Positions 53,539 through 62,166 of a DNA stretch of 64,000 nt are shown piece after piece. How positions within the stretch are numbered: the first letter of the stretch is position 1; each line of letters starts with the position of its first letter. Source of the stretch: JBALVT01 sp036960305 (GTDB taxonomy: Bacteria; Pseudomonadota; Gammaproteobacteria; Pseudomonadales; Halieaceae). Under the pieces are notes generated by a model that was not told where the DNA came from, searched no databases, and saw only the letters and a list, made by a program, of their open reading frames with translations. A program made the translations under genes and the position numbers. The stretch lies in NCBI GenBank assembly GCA_036960305.1, contig JBALWA010000017.1, positions 1 to 64,000 of the forward strand, given 5' to 3'.

Positions 53539-53892
53539 CTACATCGTATGCGTAGGACGGTCCGATGAGAGAGAGCCCGCCAGATGATTCTCAATTTTAG
53601 AGTTGGCCGCTGCATCCTGCTCACTGAACTGCACGCCAATACCTGCCGTACGATTTCCCTGGGCACCGCGTGGAGTTACCCAGACGACTGTGCCAGCGAT
53701 AGGGATCTTCTCCACTTCATCCATCAAGCTTAACAGCATGAAGACTTCATCGCCGACGTTGTAGGGCTTGTTAGTCGGCACAAATAAACCGCCATACTGC
53801 AGGTAGGGCATGTACGCGGAGTACAAGACGGCTTTATCCTTTATCGTCAAGGAGAGGATGCCATTGCGGCTCTGATTACTGCTGTCATTCAT
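53539..53892 (-). CDS. pilZ: Type IV pilus assembly protein PilZ
   Basis: A 117-residue single-domain PilZ protein (LQYGGLFVPTNKPYNVGDEV, GTVVWVTPRGAQGNRTAGIG, VQFSEQD). The RxxxR and DxSxxG signature of c-di-GMP binders is absent, as in the Pseudomonas and Xanthomonas PilZ, which act through protein contacts (with PilB and FimX) in pilus extension. It follows holB, the Pseudomonas order. No other pilus gene is in the window. Confidence 0.92.
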   Translation of the reverse strand: MNDSSNQSRNGILSLTIKDKAVLYSAYMPYLQYGGLFVPTNKPYNVGDEVFMLLSLMDEVEKIPIAGTVVWVTPRGAQGNRTAGIGVQFSEQDAAANSKIENHLAGSLSSDRPTHTM

Positions 53893-53933
53893 TGTTATAT
53901 TCCCCAGGTTCCTGTCTGCATATTACCACTATG

Positions 53934-54899
53934 CTAACAGCCCCCCAACTCCTTATGAAAACGTGCAAGCAAAGATTCGAATAATAACGCTACATTCGGA
54001 TTTGCGCCTGAATCCACTGCAGCCTGCAAGCGGTGAACCTCATCCAGCAACAAATAACTGGTTCGTGCTTGCGCACCCATCTCGCCGCCCTGCCCTTCAC
54101 GCCGTATAACTCGCTGCAGGTAGGTGCCAAGGTGAGCCAGTGCTTCCTCCGTCGTCACCTGGGACAACAACGACACCACCGCCGGAACCGCTGCGCCCCC
54201 GCGATGTAGCGACTCCAGCGCCGCAGGTATCGCCACAAAGGTTTCCAAACTCGCATCCTGATAGATTTTCTCGGCCAGCAACGGGCGCCCGTCTGCAGCG
54301 TTGAGCAACTCGACGCTCCTCTCATGTTTTGCTGTCAAAAGGTCCAGCCACGCCAGGCTTTGCTCCTCCGTCGGCACTGCCAACTTCAGTTGCTGACAGC
54401 GCGACCGCACGGTGGCGGGGAGTCCGCTCTGGCGATGGCTAACCAATATCATATAGGTCTCAGGCGTGGGCTCTTCCAGTGACTTCAGGAGAGCATTGGC
54501 AGCGTTGGGGTTCATGTTCTCTGCGGGAGAAAAGACAATCACTTTTCGCTGGCCAAGATTTGCGGTCTTTTGGCCAAAATCAACAACCTCTCGTATCTGA
54601 TCAACTTTTATCATGCGACTTTTGCCTTCAGGCTCAAGCCAGCGAAAATCTCCGTGGCTGCCCACACGACTCATACTACAGGCATGACAGCTACCGCAAT
54701 TGTGACCGGCCACAGGCTGCTGACATAACAACAGCCTCGCCAGAGCCATCGCAAGACGGTTCTTGCCCGTATATTCAATGCCCGTCAAGAGCAGTGCGTG
54801 GGGTAGTCGCTCGCTGCTAATCTGCTCGTGAAATTGCCGCCATACGTCCGACTGCCAGGGAAGAGGCACACTCACTGTTGCCAGGTCGATTGCCTCCAT
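53934..54899 (-). CDS. holB: DNA polymerase III delta-prime subunit
   Basis: A 321-residue clamp-loader subunit. It shows LPHALLLTGIEYTGKNRLAM (with a degenerate P-loop), the zinc-module cysteines CGSCHACS, and the SRC-like arginine-finger phrase ATVRSRCQQLKL. I start it at ATG 54899, which shares one base with the tmk stop (TAATG) and has GGAGG-type support within tmk; the frame is open ten codons further. Tmk-holB coupling is typical of gammaproteobacteria. Confidence 0.93.
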   Translation of the reverse strand: MEAIDLATVSVPLPWQSDVWRQFHEQISSERLPHALLLTGIEYTGKNRLAMALARLLLCQQPVAGHNCGSCHACSMSRVGSHGDFRWLEPEGKSRMIKVDQIREVVDFGQKTANLGQRKVIVFSPAENMNPNAANALLKSLEEPTPETYMILVSHRQSGLPATVRSRCQQLKLAVPTEEQSLAWLDLLTAKHERSVELLNAADGRPLLAEKIYQDASLETFVAIPAALESLHRGGAAVPAVVSLLSQVTTEEALAHLGTYLQRVIRREGQGGEMGAQARTSYLLLDEVHRLQAAVDSGANPNVALLFESLLARFHKELGGC

Positions 54900-55552
54900 T
54901 ACCCTACTCCGTGCCTTACGGCCCAACATGTCAGTAATTCCCGGCAGACTTTAGAGACCTGATCCTGAACCTGATCCAGCTCCAGGCTGGCATCAATGAC
55001 GCGGTACCTGCCGCTGCTCTCCTCTGCCAATTGCAAATAAGTATTTCGCACGCGACGGAAGAAGTCCATGTGCTCCTGCTCGAAGCGATCCAGATCGCCA
55101 CGGCCACGCGCTCTTTCCATCCCCACTTCAACCGGGGCGTCCAGCAGCAAGGTATAATCAGGTCGCAGTGACCCCTGCACCATCTGTTCCAATTTCCGCA
55201 CCATTGTGTGATCCATCTGCCGCCCGCCGCCCTGATAAGCATACGTGGCATCGGTAAAGCGGTCGCACAACACCCATTTACCGGCTGCGAGAGCCGGCTC
55301 TATCAGTTGGCTGATATGCTGGGCACGGGCGGCAAACATCAACAACAATTCTGTGGTTTCGCTTACCGGCTCAGAATCTACCCTGAGCAAGAGGTCCCGG
55401 ATGTTCTCTGCCAGTGGGGTACCGCCAGGCTCTCGCGTGAGCACCAGATCAAGGCCATGCCCCCGCAGGTATTCCTCAATAAAACTGATGTTAGTAGATT
55501 TACCTACCCCCTCACCGCCCTCTACTGTTATGAACAAGCCTCTCGCATGCAT
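54899..55552 (-). CDS. tmk: Thymidylate kinase
   Basis: A 217-residue dTMP kinase making dTDP. The P-loop is EGGEGVGKST (11-20), followed by LTREPGGTPLAENIRDLLL, the DRFTDATYAYQG substrate motif, and the lid region ERARGRGDLDRFEQE. The length is normal. It lies four bases after mltG and overlaps holB. Confidence 0.96.
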   Translation of the reverse strand: MHARGLFITVEGGEGVGKSTNISFIEEYLRGHGLDLVLTREPGGTPLAENIRDLLLRVDSEPVSETTELLLMFAARAQHISQLIEPALAAGKWVLCDRFTDATYAYQGGGRQMDHTMVRKLEQMVQGSLRPDYTLLLDAPVEVGMERARGRGDLDRFEQEHMDFFRRVRNTYLQLAEESSGRYRVIDASLELDQVQDQVSKVCRELLTCWAVRHGVG

Positions 55553-55556
55553 AGTG

Positions 55557-56585
55557 CTATTTCTTCCCCGGACTGGAACGGTAATTCTTGCTTCGGTTTA
55601 GCTGGTAACTGCGCACCGCCTTCTGATGTTCTTGCAGCGTCTTCGAGAACACGTGACTGCCATCTCCCTTGGCCACAAAGTAGAGTGCCTCGCCTTTACC
55701 TGGATGCAGTGCTGCATGAATGGATGCCCTGCCAGGTAGCGAAATCGCCGTTGGTGGCAAACCCTTGTGTCTATAGGAATTGTAAGGGTTTGACTCATCC
55801 TGTAAATGCTTGCGTGTTAAATTGCCGTCGAATGTCGGACCCAGGCCATAGATTACTGATGGATCAGTCTGCAATCGCATACGTTTATTCAATCGCAGCA
55901 CAAACACACCGGCAATTTGCTGGCGCTCCACTGGAACGCCGGTTTCACGCTCGACAATCGAGGCCATTATCAACGCCTCATAGGCTGTTTCATAGGGCAG
56001 CGAAGACTCCTTTCCCGCCCACTCCTGATCAAGCACCGCCTGCATGCGCTGATAAGCGCGCTGTAGAATCTGCCAGTCGCTCGCGCCTTTGTCATAGCGG
56101 TAACTATCAGGGAAAAAGAGCCCTTCGGGCCCTGGGTATGAGGCTGTCAATGTTGTAATACGTTCGTCATGCGTGCCAGTGAGAAGTCGTTGTAAATGCG
56201 GCTGTTGAGCCAATAGTTCAATGGCCCGACTGAGGGTAATGCCCTCTGGGAATGTCACCTGGTACTGAATGACTTTGCCCTCGTTCAACAGGGACAGCAA
56301 TTTGCCGGCTGTGGTGCCTGCCGGTATCAGGTACTCACCCCGTTTGATCTTCTCGTCCAGGCCGGTCCACCGACCGTAAGCCAACAGTAAATAAGGGTAG
56401 GAGACAACGCCCTGCTCTTGCATGTGTTCTACAATTGCACGCAGGCGCTGACCGGGTTCGACGACCAGGTGATAACCTTCAGGGGCAATGGACAGGGGTG
56501 CCAGCCAGCGATGCTGTGCCTCCTTCACCAACATGACAACAACTAGAGTTGCCAACAAAAACAACACGAGGATTCGCCTTATCAT
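55557..56585 (-). CDS. mltG: Endolytic murein transglycosylase MltG
   Basis: A 342-residue inner-membrane protein with an N-terminal helix (about 4-20). It has a LysM-like region near FPEGITLSRAIELLA and the YceG catalytic domain. The catalytic glutamate is in ASIVERETGVPVERQQIAGVF, and RLQTDPSVIYGLG and NPYNSYRHKGLPPTAI are family hallmarks. MltG cuts nascent glycan strands and sets their length. Its ATG overlaps the pabC TGA (ATGA). Confidence 0.95.
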   Translation of the reverse strand: MIRRILVLFLLATLVVVMLVKEAQHRWLAPLSIAPEGYHLVVEPGQRLRAIVEHMQEQGVVSYPYLLLAYGRWTGLDEKIKRGEYLIPAGTTAGKLLSLLNEGKVIQYQVTFPEGITLSRAIELLAQQPHLQRLLTGTHDERITTLTASYPGPEGLFFPDSYRYDKGASDWQILQRAYQRMQAVLDQEWAGKESSLPYETAYEALIMASIVERETGVPVERQQIAGVFVLRLNKRMRLQTDPSVIYGLGPTFDGNLTRKHLQDESNPYNSYRHKGLPPTAISLPGRASIHAALHPGKGEALYFVAKGDGSHVFSKTLQEHQKAVRSYQLNRSKNYRSSPGKK

Positions 56586-57418
56586 GCGTTCTCACCAAGG
56601 TAAACCTGATGTAGCGCGGCGAACATCGGATGGCCACTCCACTTCGTGCTCCCGATGCTGGCGACAGGACATAAGCCCAGCAAGGTATTGCTGTAGAAGA
56701 GTTCCTCTGCCTGCAGCAACTCATCCATGCCCATGGCCACTTCACGCACTTCGACCCCCAGCGCGGGGGCCCACCGATCAACGATTAATTGCCTGCGGGT
56801 TCCAAGCACCCCGCAGGACGATAACAATGGCGTCTGAATCCTGCCCCCTACCACGGCGAAAATATTACCGCTAATAACAGAGACAACACTCCCCTGCTGA
56901 TCCAGCATTACCATCTCATCTACACCGGCTGCCAAGCGCTCTCGGGCCGCCAGCACCTGGTCCAGTCTATTGAGGTGTTTGATCCCGGCCAAAGCGGGTT
57001 GTGTCGACCAGCGAGTCCCGGCGACAGCAGTAGAAACCGGCTTGGCGGGAACATGCCAATCCCCCGCTACCGGTTCGACGCTGATGACAATACGAGGCTT
57101 TGGGGCGAGCAAAGGCGCATAGCCACGGGGCCCGCCTCCCCGCGTAACCGTCAGTCGCAAGGCCGATTGCGGCAGCTGCATTTGGCGCAATTCGACAAGG
57201 ACCTCGTCCACCTGCCGCTTGACGGCCTCCATGCAATCGGGGACACCCAATGTCTTCAAACCATGCTGAAGCCTGAGATAATGATACTCGGGATAGAACA
57301 GCCGACCCTGGGCATACAGGAAAGTTTCGAACAAGCCATCGCCAAATGCGAAACCACGATCAGGCAGTGGGACTCCCCCTGCCTGCTCGCCGTCAACCCA
57401 GTGCGTTGCCAGTGACAC
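56582..57418 (-). CDS. pabC: Aminodeoxychorismate lyase
   Basis: A 278-residue PLP enzyme of fold type IV that releases p-aminobenzoate and pyruvate for folate synthesis. The PLP lysine is K147 in AGIKHLNRLDQVLA; RGFAFGDGLFET near the N-terminus and SGNIFAVVGGRIQTP are typical. The start is GTG 57418, 11 bases after fabF. The E. coli order fabF-pabC-mltG-tmk-holB is conserved. Confidence 0.93.
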   Translation of the reverse strand: MSLATHWVDGEQAGGVPLPDRGFAFGDGLFETFLYAQGRLFYPEYHYLRLQHGLKTLGVPDCMEAVKRQVDEVLVELRQMQLPQSALRLTVTRGGGPRGYAPLLAPKPRIVISVEPVAGDWHVPAKPVSTAVAGTRWSTQPALAGIKHLNRLDQVLAARERLAAGVDEMVMLDQQGSVVSVISGNIFAVVGGRIQTPLLSSCGVLGTRRQLIVDRWAPALGVEVREVAMGMDELLQAEELFYSNTLLGLCPVASIGSTKWSGHPMFAALHQVYLGENA

Positions 57419-57429
57419 CTGCCTGGGAA

Positions 57430-58671
57430 TCAGCCCGGCTTGCTGAAGATCAGCGAACCATTGGTGCCGCCAAACCCAAAAGAATTAGACAGCACGTTGT
57501 TGATCGCCATTTCCTGGGCTGTATGGGGAACATAGTTAAGATTACACCCCTCAGCAGGGTTATCCAGGTTGATGGTTGGAGGGGCAACCTGGTCGCGAAT
57601 GGCCAGGATAGAAAAAATAGCTTCAACCGAACCGGCTGCGCCCAATAGATGACCTATCATGGACTTGGTAGAACTCACCGCTACCTGGCTGGACGCACTA
57701 CCCATGACGCTTTCCACGGCACGAGTCTCCGCGAGATCACCTGCATTGGTAGAAGTCCCATGGGCGTTAATGTAGTTAATCTGGTCGGCTGGAATACCGG
57801 CATCGTTTATCGCATTTTGCATCGATGCAGCCGCACCGCGACCATCTTCAGGCGGCAACGTCATGTGGTGGGCGTCACCGCTCATACCAAAACCGATGAC
57901 TTCAGCATAAATTCGGGCACCGCGGGCCTTGGCCGTTTCGTACTCTTCCAACATGATGACACCGGCACCATCCCCAAGCACAAAGCCGTCCCGATCACGG
58001 TCCCACGGCCGTGATGCAGCCTCGGGGTCGTCATTTCGCGTGGACAGCGCCCTGGCCGCGGCAAAGCCACCTAGACCCACAGGTGTGGTAGCCATTTCCG
58101 CGCCACCCACCAGCATCGCGTCGGCATCGCCCAAAGCGATCATCCGCGCGCCCAGGCCAATGTTGTGTGTACCCGTGGTGCAGGCAGTAACGACGGCAAG
58201 GTTGGGCCCCTGCATGCCGTATTTAACAGACAGGTTACCGGCAATCATATTGATGATAGACCCGGGAACAAAAAATGGTGAGATTCTTCTTGGACCGGAG
58301 GTGTTTACAATTTCTGTGTTCTTCTCGATTTGGCCAATGCCGCCAATGCCGGAACCGATAGCACAACCGACTCGACTCGCGTTCTGTTCGGTGATCTCCA
58401 GCCCTGAGTCATCCATAGCCTGGATACCTGCAGCCATACCGTATTGGACGAACGTATCCATTTTGCGCGCGTCTTTGGGGGGAATATAAGCCGAAATGTC
58501 GAAGTCTTTAACGCTAGCGCTAAATTTTGTGCTGTAGGCGGATACATCGAAACTTTCAATGGGCGCTGCGCCGCTTTTACCCGCTAATATATTAGTCCAG
58601 GTCTCTTCCACCGTGTGCCCAATGGGGCTCACCATACCCATCCCTGTGACTACAACTCTTCTGCCAATCAC
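57430..58671 (-). CDS. fabF: Beta-ketoacyl-ACP synthase II
   Basis: A 413-residue condensing enzyme that extends acyl-ACP with malonyl-ACP, including the C16:1 to C18:1 step. The catalytic cysteine is C164 (VVTACTTGTHNIG). The two histidines are in NAHGTSTNAGD and KSMIGHLLGAAGS. GFGGTNGSLIF near the end is the gating loop. The start is GTG 58671 with AGGAG eight bases upstream. It is separated from acpP by a terminator-like hairpin. Confidence 0.95.
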   Translation of the reverse strand: MIGRRVVVTGMGMVSPIGHTVEETWTNILAGKSGAAPIESFDVSAYSTKFSASVKDFDISAYIPPKDARKMDTFVQYGMAAGIQAMDDSGLEITEQNASRVGCAIGSGIGGIGQIEKNTEIVNTSGPRRISPFFVPGSIINMIAGNLSVKYGMQGPNLAVVTACTTGTHNIGLGARMIALGDADAMLVGGAEMATTPVGLGGFAAARALSTRNDDPEAASRPWDRDRDGFVLGDGAGVIMLEEYETAKARGARIYAEVIGFGMSGDAHHMTLPPEDGRGAAASMQNAINDAGIPADQINYINAHGTSTNAGDLAETRAVESVMGSASSQVAVSSTKSMIGHLLGAAGSVEAIFSILAIRDQVAPPTINLDNPAEGCNLNYVPHTAQEMAINNVLSNSFGFGGTNGSLIFSKPG

Positions 58672-58713
58672 CAGTCCGACTCCTATGTTATTGCTCTCAA
58701 TGATACCCTAAAT

Positions 58714-58747
58714 AAAAAAAGCCGCTCTATTAATCAATAGAAACGGC
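58714..58747 (-). terminator. Terminator or attenuator between acpP and fabF
   Basis: On the minus strand GCCG(TT)TCTATT pairs with AATAGA(G)CGGC around a GATT loop, followed by seven Ts. It lies 24 bases after acpP. Since fabF has no obvious promoter of its own, partial read-through would keep AcpP far more abundant than FabF. Confidence 0.85.
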
Positions 58748-58770
58748 CTTTCCGGAATGAGAGTGTAAAA

Positions 58771-59007
58771 TCAGGCGAGATTATTGTTGATATAATCTAT
58801 AGCCAGTTTAACTGTGGTAATTTTCTCAGCTTCTTCGTCCGGAATCTCTGTTTCGAATTCTTCCTCAAGGGCCATCACCAGTTCGACAGTATCCAAGGAG
58901 TCTGCACCCAGATCTTCAACGAAAGATGCCTCAGTCTGCACTTCTTCTTCTTTTACGCCAAGTTGCTCAGCTACGATTTTCTTAACGCGTTCTTCAATGC
59001 TGCTCAT
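58771..59007 (-). CDS. acpP: Acyl carrier protein
   Basis: A 78-residue ACP. The phosphopantetheine serine is S37 in GADSLDTVELV. The protein is highly acidic, as expected. I start it at ATG 59007 (MSSIEERVKK), as in E. coli; a GTG four codons upstream is less likely. GGAG lies 11 bases upstream of the ATG. It has its own promoter region (about 140 bases after fabG), with an operator-like dyad. Confidence 0.97.
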   Translation of the reverse strand: MSSIEERVKKIVAEQLGVKEEEVQTEASFVEDLGADSLDTVELVMALEEEFETEIPDEEAEKITTVKLAIDYINNNLA

Positions 59008-59068
59008 GATCTTTGTCACTCCTGATTAGTACGGTTACAAACCTGTTAAAGCGGCTTGAGGGCGCATT

Positions 59069-59092
59069 TTACTCTGTTTTTCCAAAGAGTAA
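59069..59092. promoter_or_regulatory. Operator-like dyad in the acpP promoter region
   Basis: TTACTCT and AGAGTAA, perfect seven-base arms with a ten-base spacer. A possible acpP promoter (TTGCCG, 16 bases, TATTAC) has its -10 overlapping the upstream arm, the place where a repressor would act. No regulator is assigned. Confidence 0.4.
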
Positions 59093-59147
59093 TAATGTTT
59101 TTTAAGGCCCCGGCAAATATTCGCCCATTTCATGGCATGGCGGGCAA

Positions 59148-59891
59148 TTATGTCATGTACATCCCGCCGTTGATATGCAGCGTATCACCCGTGATATAAG
59201 CGGCCTCTTCACTGCATAGAAATCCGACCGCAGCAGCGATTTCTTCAGGAGCACCCAACCGACCCAGGGGGATCTGGCCCATCATAAGCCCCTTCTGGTC
59301 CTCAGTTAACTCACGGGTCATATCCGTATCGATAAATCCGGGGGCGACACAATTGACTGTTATTGCCCGAGACCCCACTTCTTTTGCCAGCGCGCGCGAA
59401 AAGCCTTCGGCACCCGCCTTGGTCGCTGCATAGTTGCTCTGCCCGGCATTGCCCATTGAACCGACAACGGACGTGATATTGACGATGCGTCCCCAGCGAG
59501 CCTTGGTCATACCCCGAAGACAAGCCTTGCTAACACGATAGAGGGCGCTGAGGTTGGTCTGGATCACATCGTCCCACTCTTCTGTTTTCATGCGCATGAG
59601 AAGGTTATCACGGGTAATACCGGCATTGTTGACCAGCACCAGGGGCGCGCCATACTGCTCGCCTATCGCCTTGAGTACAGCGGTAACATCTTCGCCTTTT
59701 GAGACATCCAGCTTCATTCCACAACCCGCATTGCCTGCCGCCACCAAATATTCGGTAATGCGCCCAGCGCCCGCTTCAGAGGTTGCCGTGCCAACTACGA
59801 GATACCCGGCGGTGGCCAAACGTTCAGCAATCGCCTTTCCAATACCCCGACTGGCACCGGTAACCAATGCAACTTTTTGATCTTCGCTCAT
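59148..59891 (-). CDS. fabG: 3-oxoacyl-ACP reductase
   Basis: A 247-residue short-chain dehydrogenase reducing beta-ketoacyl-ACP with NADPH. The cofactor motif is TGASRGIGKAIAE, and the catalytic residues are S141, Y154 and K158. VNNAGITRDNLLMRM and PGFIDTDMTREL are FabG-specific. It lies 28 bases after fabD. Confidence 0.96.
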   Translation of the reverse strand: MSEDQKVALVTGASRGIGKAIAERLATAGYLVVGTATSEAGAGRITEYLVAAGNAGCGMKLDVSKGEDVTAVLKAIGEQYGAPLVLVNNAGITRDNLLMRMKTEEWDDVIQTNLSALYRVSKACLRGMTKARWGRIVNITSVVGSMGNAGQSNYAATKAGAEGFSRALAKEVGSRAITVNCVAPGFIDTDMTRELTEDQKGLMMGQIPLGRLGAPEEIAAAVGFLCSEEAAYITGDTLHINGGMYMT

Positions 59892-59919
59892 GGTGTGATT
59901 CCTTTATAGTGTTTTAAAG

Positions 59920-60873
59920 CTATCGGGCAGAAAGTTCACTGCACGACTGTTGTAAACTCTCGGGCTCCTCCAGAGAGTGACTCTGAAGAGATTTATCAAT
60001 ACGCCGATTAAGGCCACTCAGCACTTTCCCGGGACCACACTCAACCACCTGCTCCACGCCGCGCTCAACCATGGCCTGTACGCATTGGGTCCACTGCACC
60101 GGACTGTAGATTTGCTCCACCAGTAAAGACCGTATTTGCGCGGGGTCTGACTCTGGGCGTGCATGGACATTGTGGATCACGGGTATCTCGGGAGTCTCTA
60201 TACTTATCGCTTCAATCGCAACCGCGAGACGCTCTCCGGCTGGCTTCATTAATTCCGTATGGAAAGGTGCGCTTACCGGCAGTGGCAGCGCGCGTTTGGC
60301 ACCCGCCTCCTTGAGCGCAACGATGGCTTCATCTACCGCCGCTGTATGTCCAGCAATGACAACTTGTCCGGGGGAATTGAAATTAACCGCAGCTACCACG
60401 CCATTCCCTCTGGCGCCAACCTCTGCACAAATTGTATTAATAGCTTCATCCTCAAGGCCGATGATCGCTGCCATTGCACCTTCGCCCACGGGTACCGCCG
60501 TTTGCATAAAGGCTCCGCGCTGCCTGACCAACTTGACCGCATCTGCAAACCCCAGAGCACCGGCACAAACCAGAGCAGAAAATTCACCCAGGCTATGGCC
60601 CGCCATGACTGTTGGACGAACGCCGCCCTGCTCAAGCCAGGCGCGCCAGAGGGCAACACTGGAAGACAACAGTACAGGCTGCGTGGTTTCAGTCAGGTTC
60701 AGTGCAGCCTGTTCACCGTTCTGTATGAGATCCCACATATCGTATCCCAGGGCATCGGAAGCCTCCCCGAAAGTATCCCGAACCGCTTCAAATGCCTCGT
60801 GAGCTGAGGCCAGCATACCGACCTTCTGCGACCCCTGGCCTGGAAATACAAATGCTACTTTAGTGTCTGGCAT
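59920..60873 (-). CDS. fabD: Malonyl-CoA:ACP transacylase
   Basis: A 317-residue transacylase loading malonyl groups onto ACP. The nucleophile is S94 in MAGHSLGEFSALV and its histidine partner is in SAPFHTELM; FPGQGSQKVGML starts the protein. It is slightly longer than usual at the C-terminus. It lies 50 bases after plsX; no fabH lies between them, unlike in E. coli, but as in Pseudomonas. Confidence 0.95.
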   Translation of the reverse strand: MPDTKVAFVFPGQGSQKVGMLASAHEAFEAVRDTFGEASDALGYDMWDLIQNGEQAALNLTETTQPVLLSSSVALWRAWLEQGGVRPTVMAGHSLGEFSALVCAGALGFADAVKLVRQRGAFMQTAVPVGEGAMAAIIGLEDEAINTICAEVGARGNGVVAAVNFNSPGQVVIAGHTAAVDEAIVALKEAGAKRALPLPVSAPFHTELMKPAGERLAVAIEAISIETPEIPVIHNVHARPESDPAQIRSLLVEQIYSPVQWTQCVQAMVERGVEQVVECGPGKVLSGLNRRIDKSLQSHSLEEPESLQQSCSELSAR

Positions 60874-60923
60874 AGTTAAGTCCTGTCTACTTGTCTAAAT
60901 AGGAAAAAATTCATTCTACTGCC

Positions 60924-61943
60924 CTAGGGCTTCGTGGCAACCAGTTGCGCCTGCATTTTAGTAATCATGCCCTGCTCCTCACACTGGAGCGCCTGCCGGA
61001 TAGATGCTGCAAAGCCTTCAACAGATGAACCACCATGGGCCTTGATGACAATGCCCGCCAATCCCAGCAGAAAAGCCCCGTTGTGAATCTCCGGGTCAAG
61101 CGCTGCCGTGAAATCAGCAAGCAGCCTTTCTCTTTGCTCTTCAGTGACGCCGGAACCTCCATCGCAGGATAACAGCTCCTCAAGCTTTTCCACCGCCAGG
61201 GCTGCCGTTCCCTCAATGGCCTTAAGCGCGATATTACCGACGAAGCCATCGCATACAACGACATCGGCTAGTCCGTCATGCAGGGCGTTGGCTTCTATAT
61301 AACCAACATAGTTAATGTCTGGGGTCTTCGCCAATATTCCGGCAGCGCACCTTACCTGTAGATTGCCCTTGGCTGCTTCCTCCCCATTACTCAGCAGTGC
61401 CACTCGCGGTGGCGACAAGGGAAACAAGGTCAAATAAAGTGCACTTCCCAGCCGCGCAAAAGTGCACAGCTGTGGCGCCTGGCTGTCGACATTGGCACCC
61501 AGATCAAGCAGCAGGCTAGGCCTGGCTTTGGTGGGAAACAACGAGCAAAAAGCCGGCCGAGTGGATGGCTGCAACATACCGATGAGCTTGCGAGCAAGAA
61601 TCATGAGTTCACCCGCATTGCCAGCGGATACCACGGCATTGACACGACCCTGCGCTAGCGCCTCAAGCGCGACCCGAATAGAGGTTTGGTCAGTCTTCCT
61701 GAGCACAGCACTGGGCCGATCATCTGTGACCATCAAATCCGGGGCGTGAACGAGCGTCACGCGGGCACGCAAATCTTCAGGCCATTGAGCCAAAGCGGTA
61801 GTAAGGAGTTTTTCGTCACCCACAAGGTGCAGGTGGCCCAGAGAGTGGGCTTGCAGTACCTGGAGTGCAGCGGGGAGAGTAACGCGAAGACCGGAGTCTC
61901 CGCTCATCATATCAACGGCAATGTGCACCGTCTGCTGAAGCAA
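60924..61943 (-). CDS. plsX: Phosphate acyltransferase PlsX
   Basis: A 339-residue peripheral membrane enzyme making acyl-phosphate from acyl-ACP for glycerol acylation by PlsY. It shows VSAGNAGELMILARKLIG, LLDLGANVDSQAPQL, INYVGYIEANALHDGLADV and VCDGFVGNIALKAIEG. The usual N-terminal DAMGGDxGP reads DMMSGDSGL here, a noticeable deviation in a conserved loop. The start seems to be TTG 61943, without a clear ribosome site; GTG 61928 is the alternative. Confidence 0.92.
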   Translation of the reverse strand: MLQQTVHIAVDMMSGDSGLRVTLPAALQVLQAHSLGHLHLVGDEKLLTTALAQWPEDLRARVTLVHAPDLMVTDDRPSAVLRKTDQTSIRVALEALAQGRVNAVVSAGNAGELMILARKLIGMLQPSTRPAFCSLFPTKARPSLLLDLGANVDSQAPQLCTFARLGSALYLTLFPLSPPRVALLSNGEEAAKGNLQVRCAAGILAKTPDINYVGYIEANALHDGLADVVVCDGFVGNIALKAIEGTAALAVEKLEELLSCDGGSGVTEEQRERLLADFTAALDPEIHNGAFLLGLAGIVIKAHGGSSVEGFAASIRQALQCEEQGMITKMQAQLVATKP

Positions 61944-61974
61944 TGTTAATCGAGGCCCTTAGCGGGACGATCGA

Positions 61975-62157
61975 TTAATCGTCGTTATTGGTGTTGATGA
62001 CCTTATTACCACGGTAAAAACCATCAGCAGTCACGTGGTGACGCCTATGGGTTTCGCCAGATGTCTGATCTACCGACAAGGTAGAACCGGACAGGGCATC
62101 GTGTGAACGACGCATACCGCGACGCGAACGCGTCTTTTTACTTTTCTGAACAGCCAT
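61975..62157 (-). CDS. rpmF: 50S ribosomal protein L32
   Basis: A 60-residue L32 (MAVQKSKKTRSRRGMRRSHD, then GETHRRHHVTADGFYRG). The zinc-binding cysteines found in some L32 proteins are absent, which is normal in gammaproteobacteria. It lies nine bases after yceD and 31 before plsX. Confidence 0.96.
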   Translation of the reverse strand: MAVQKSKKTRSRRGMRRSHDALSGSTLSVDQTSGETHRRHHVTADGFYRGNKVINTNNDD

Positions 62158-62166
62158 GACTAACTC

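Noticed and set aside
53294..53587. 97-codon plus-strand open frame between GH84 and pilZ
   Set aside because: It has no ribosome site, runs through a strong terminator and into the antisense of pilZ, and its composition is not protein-like.
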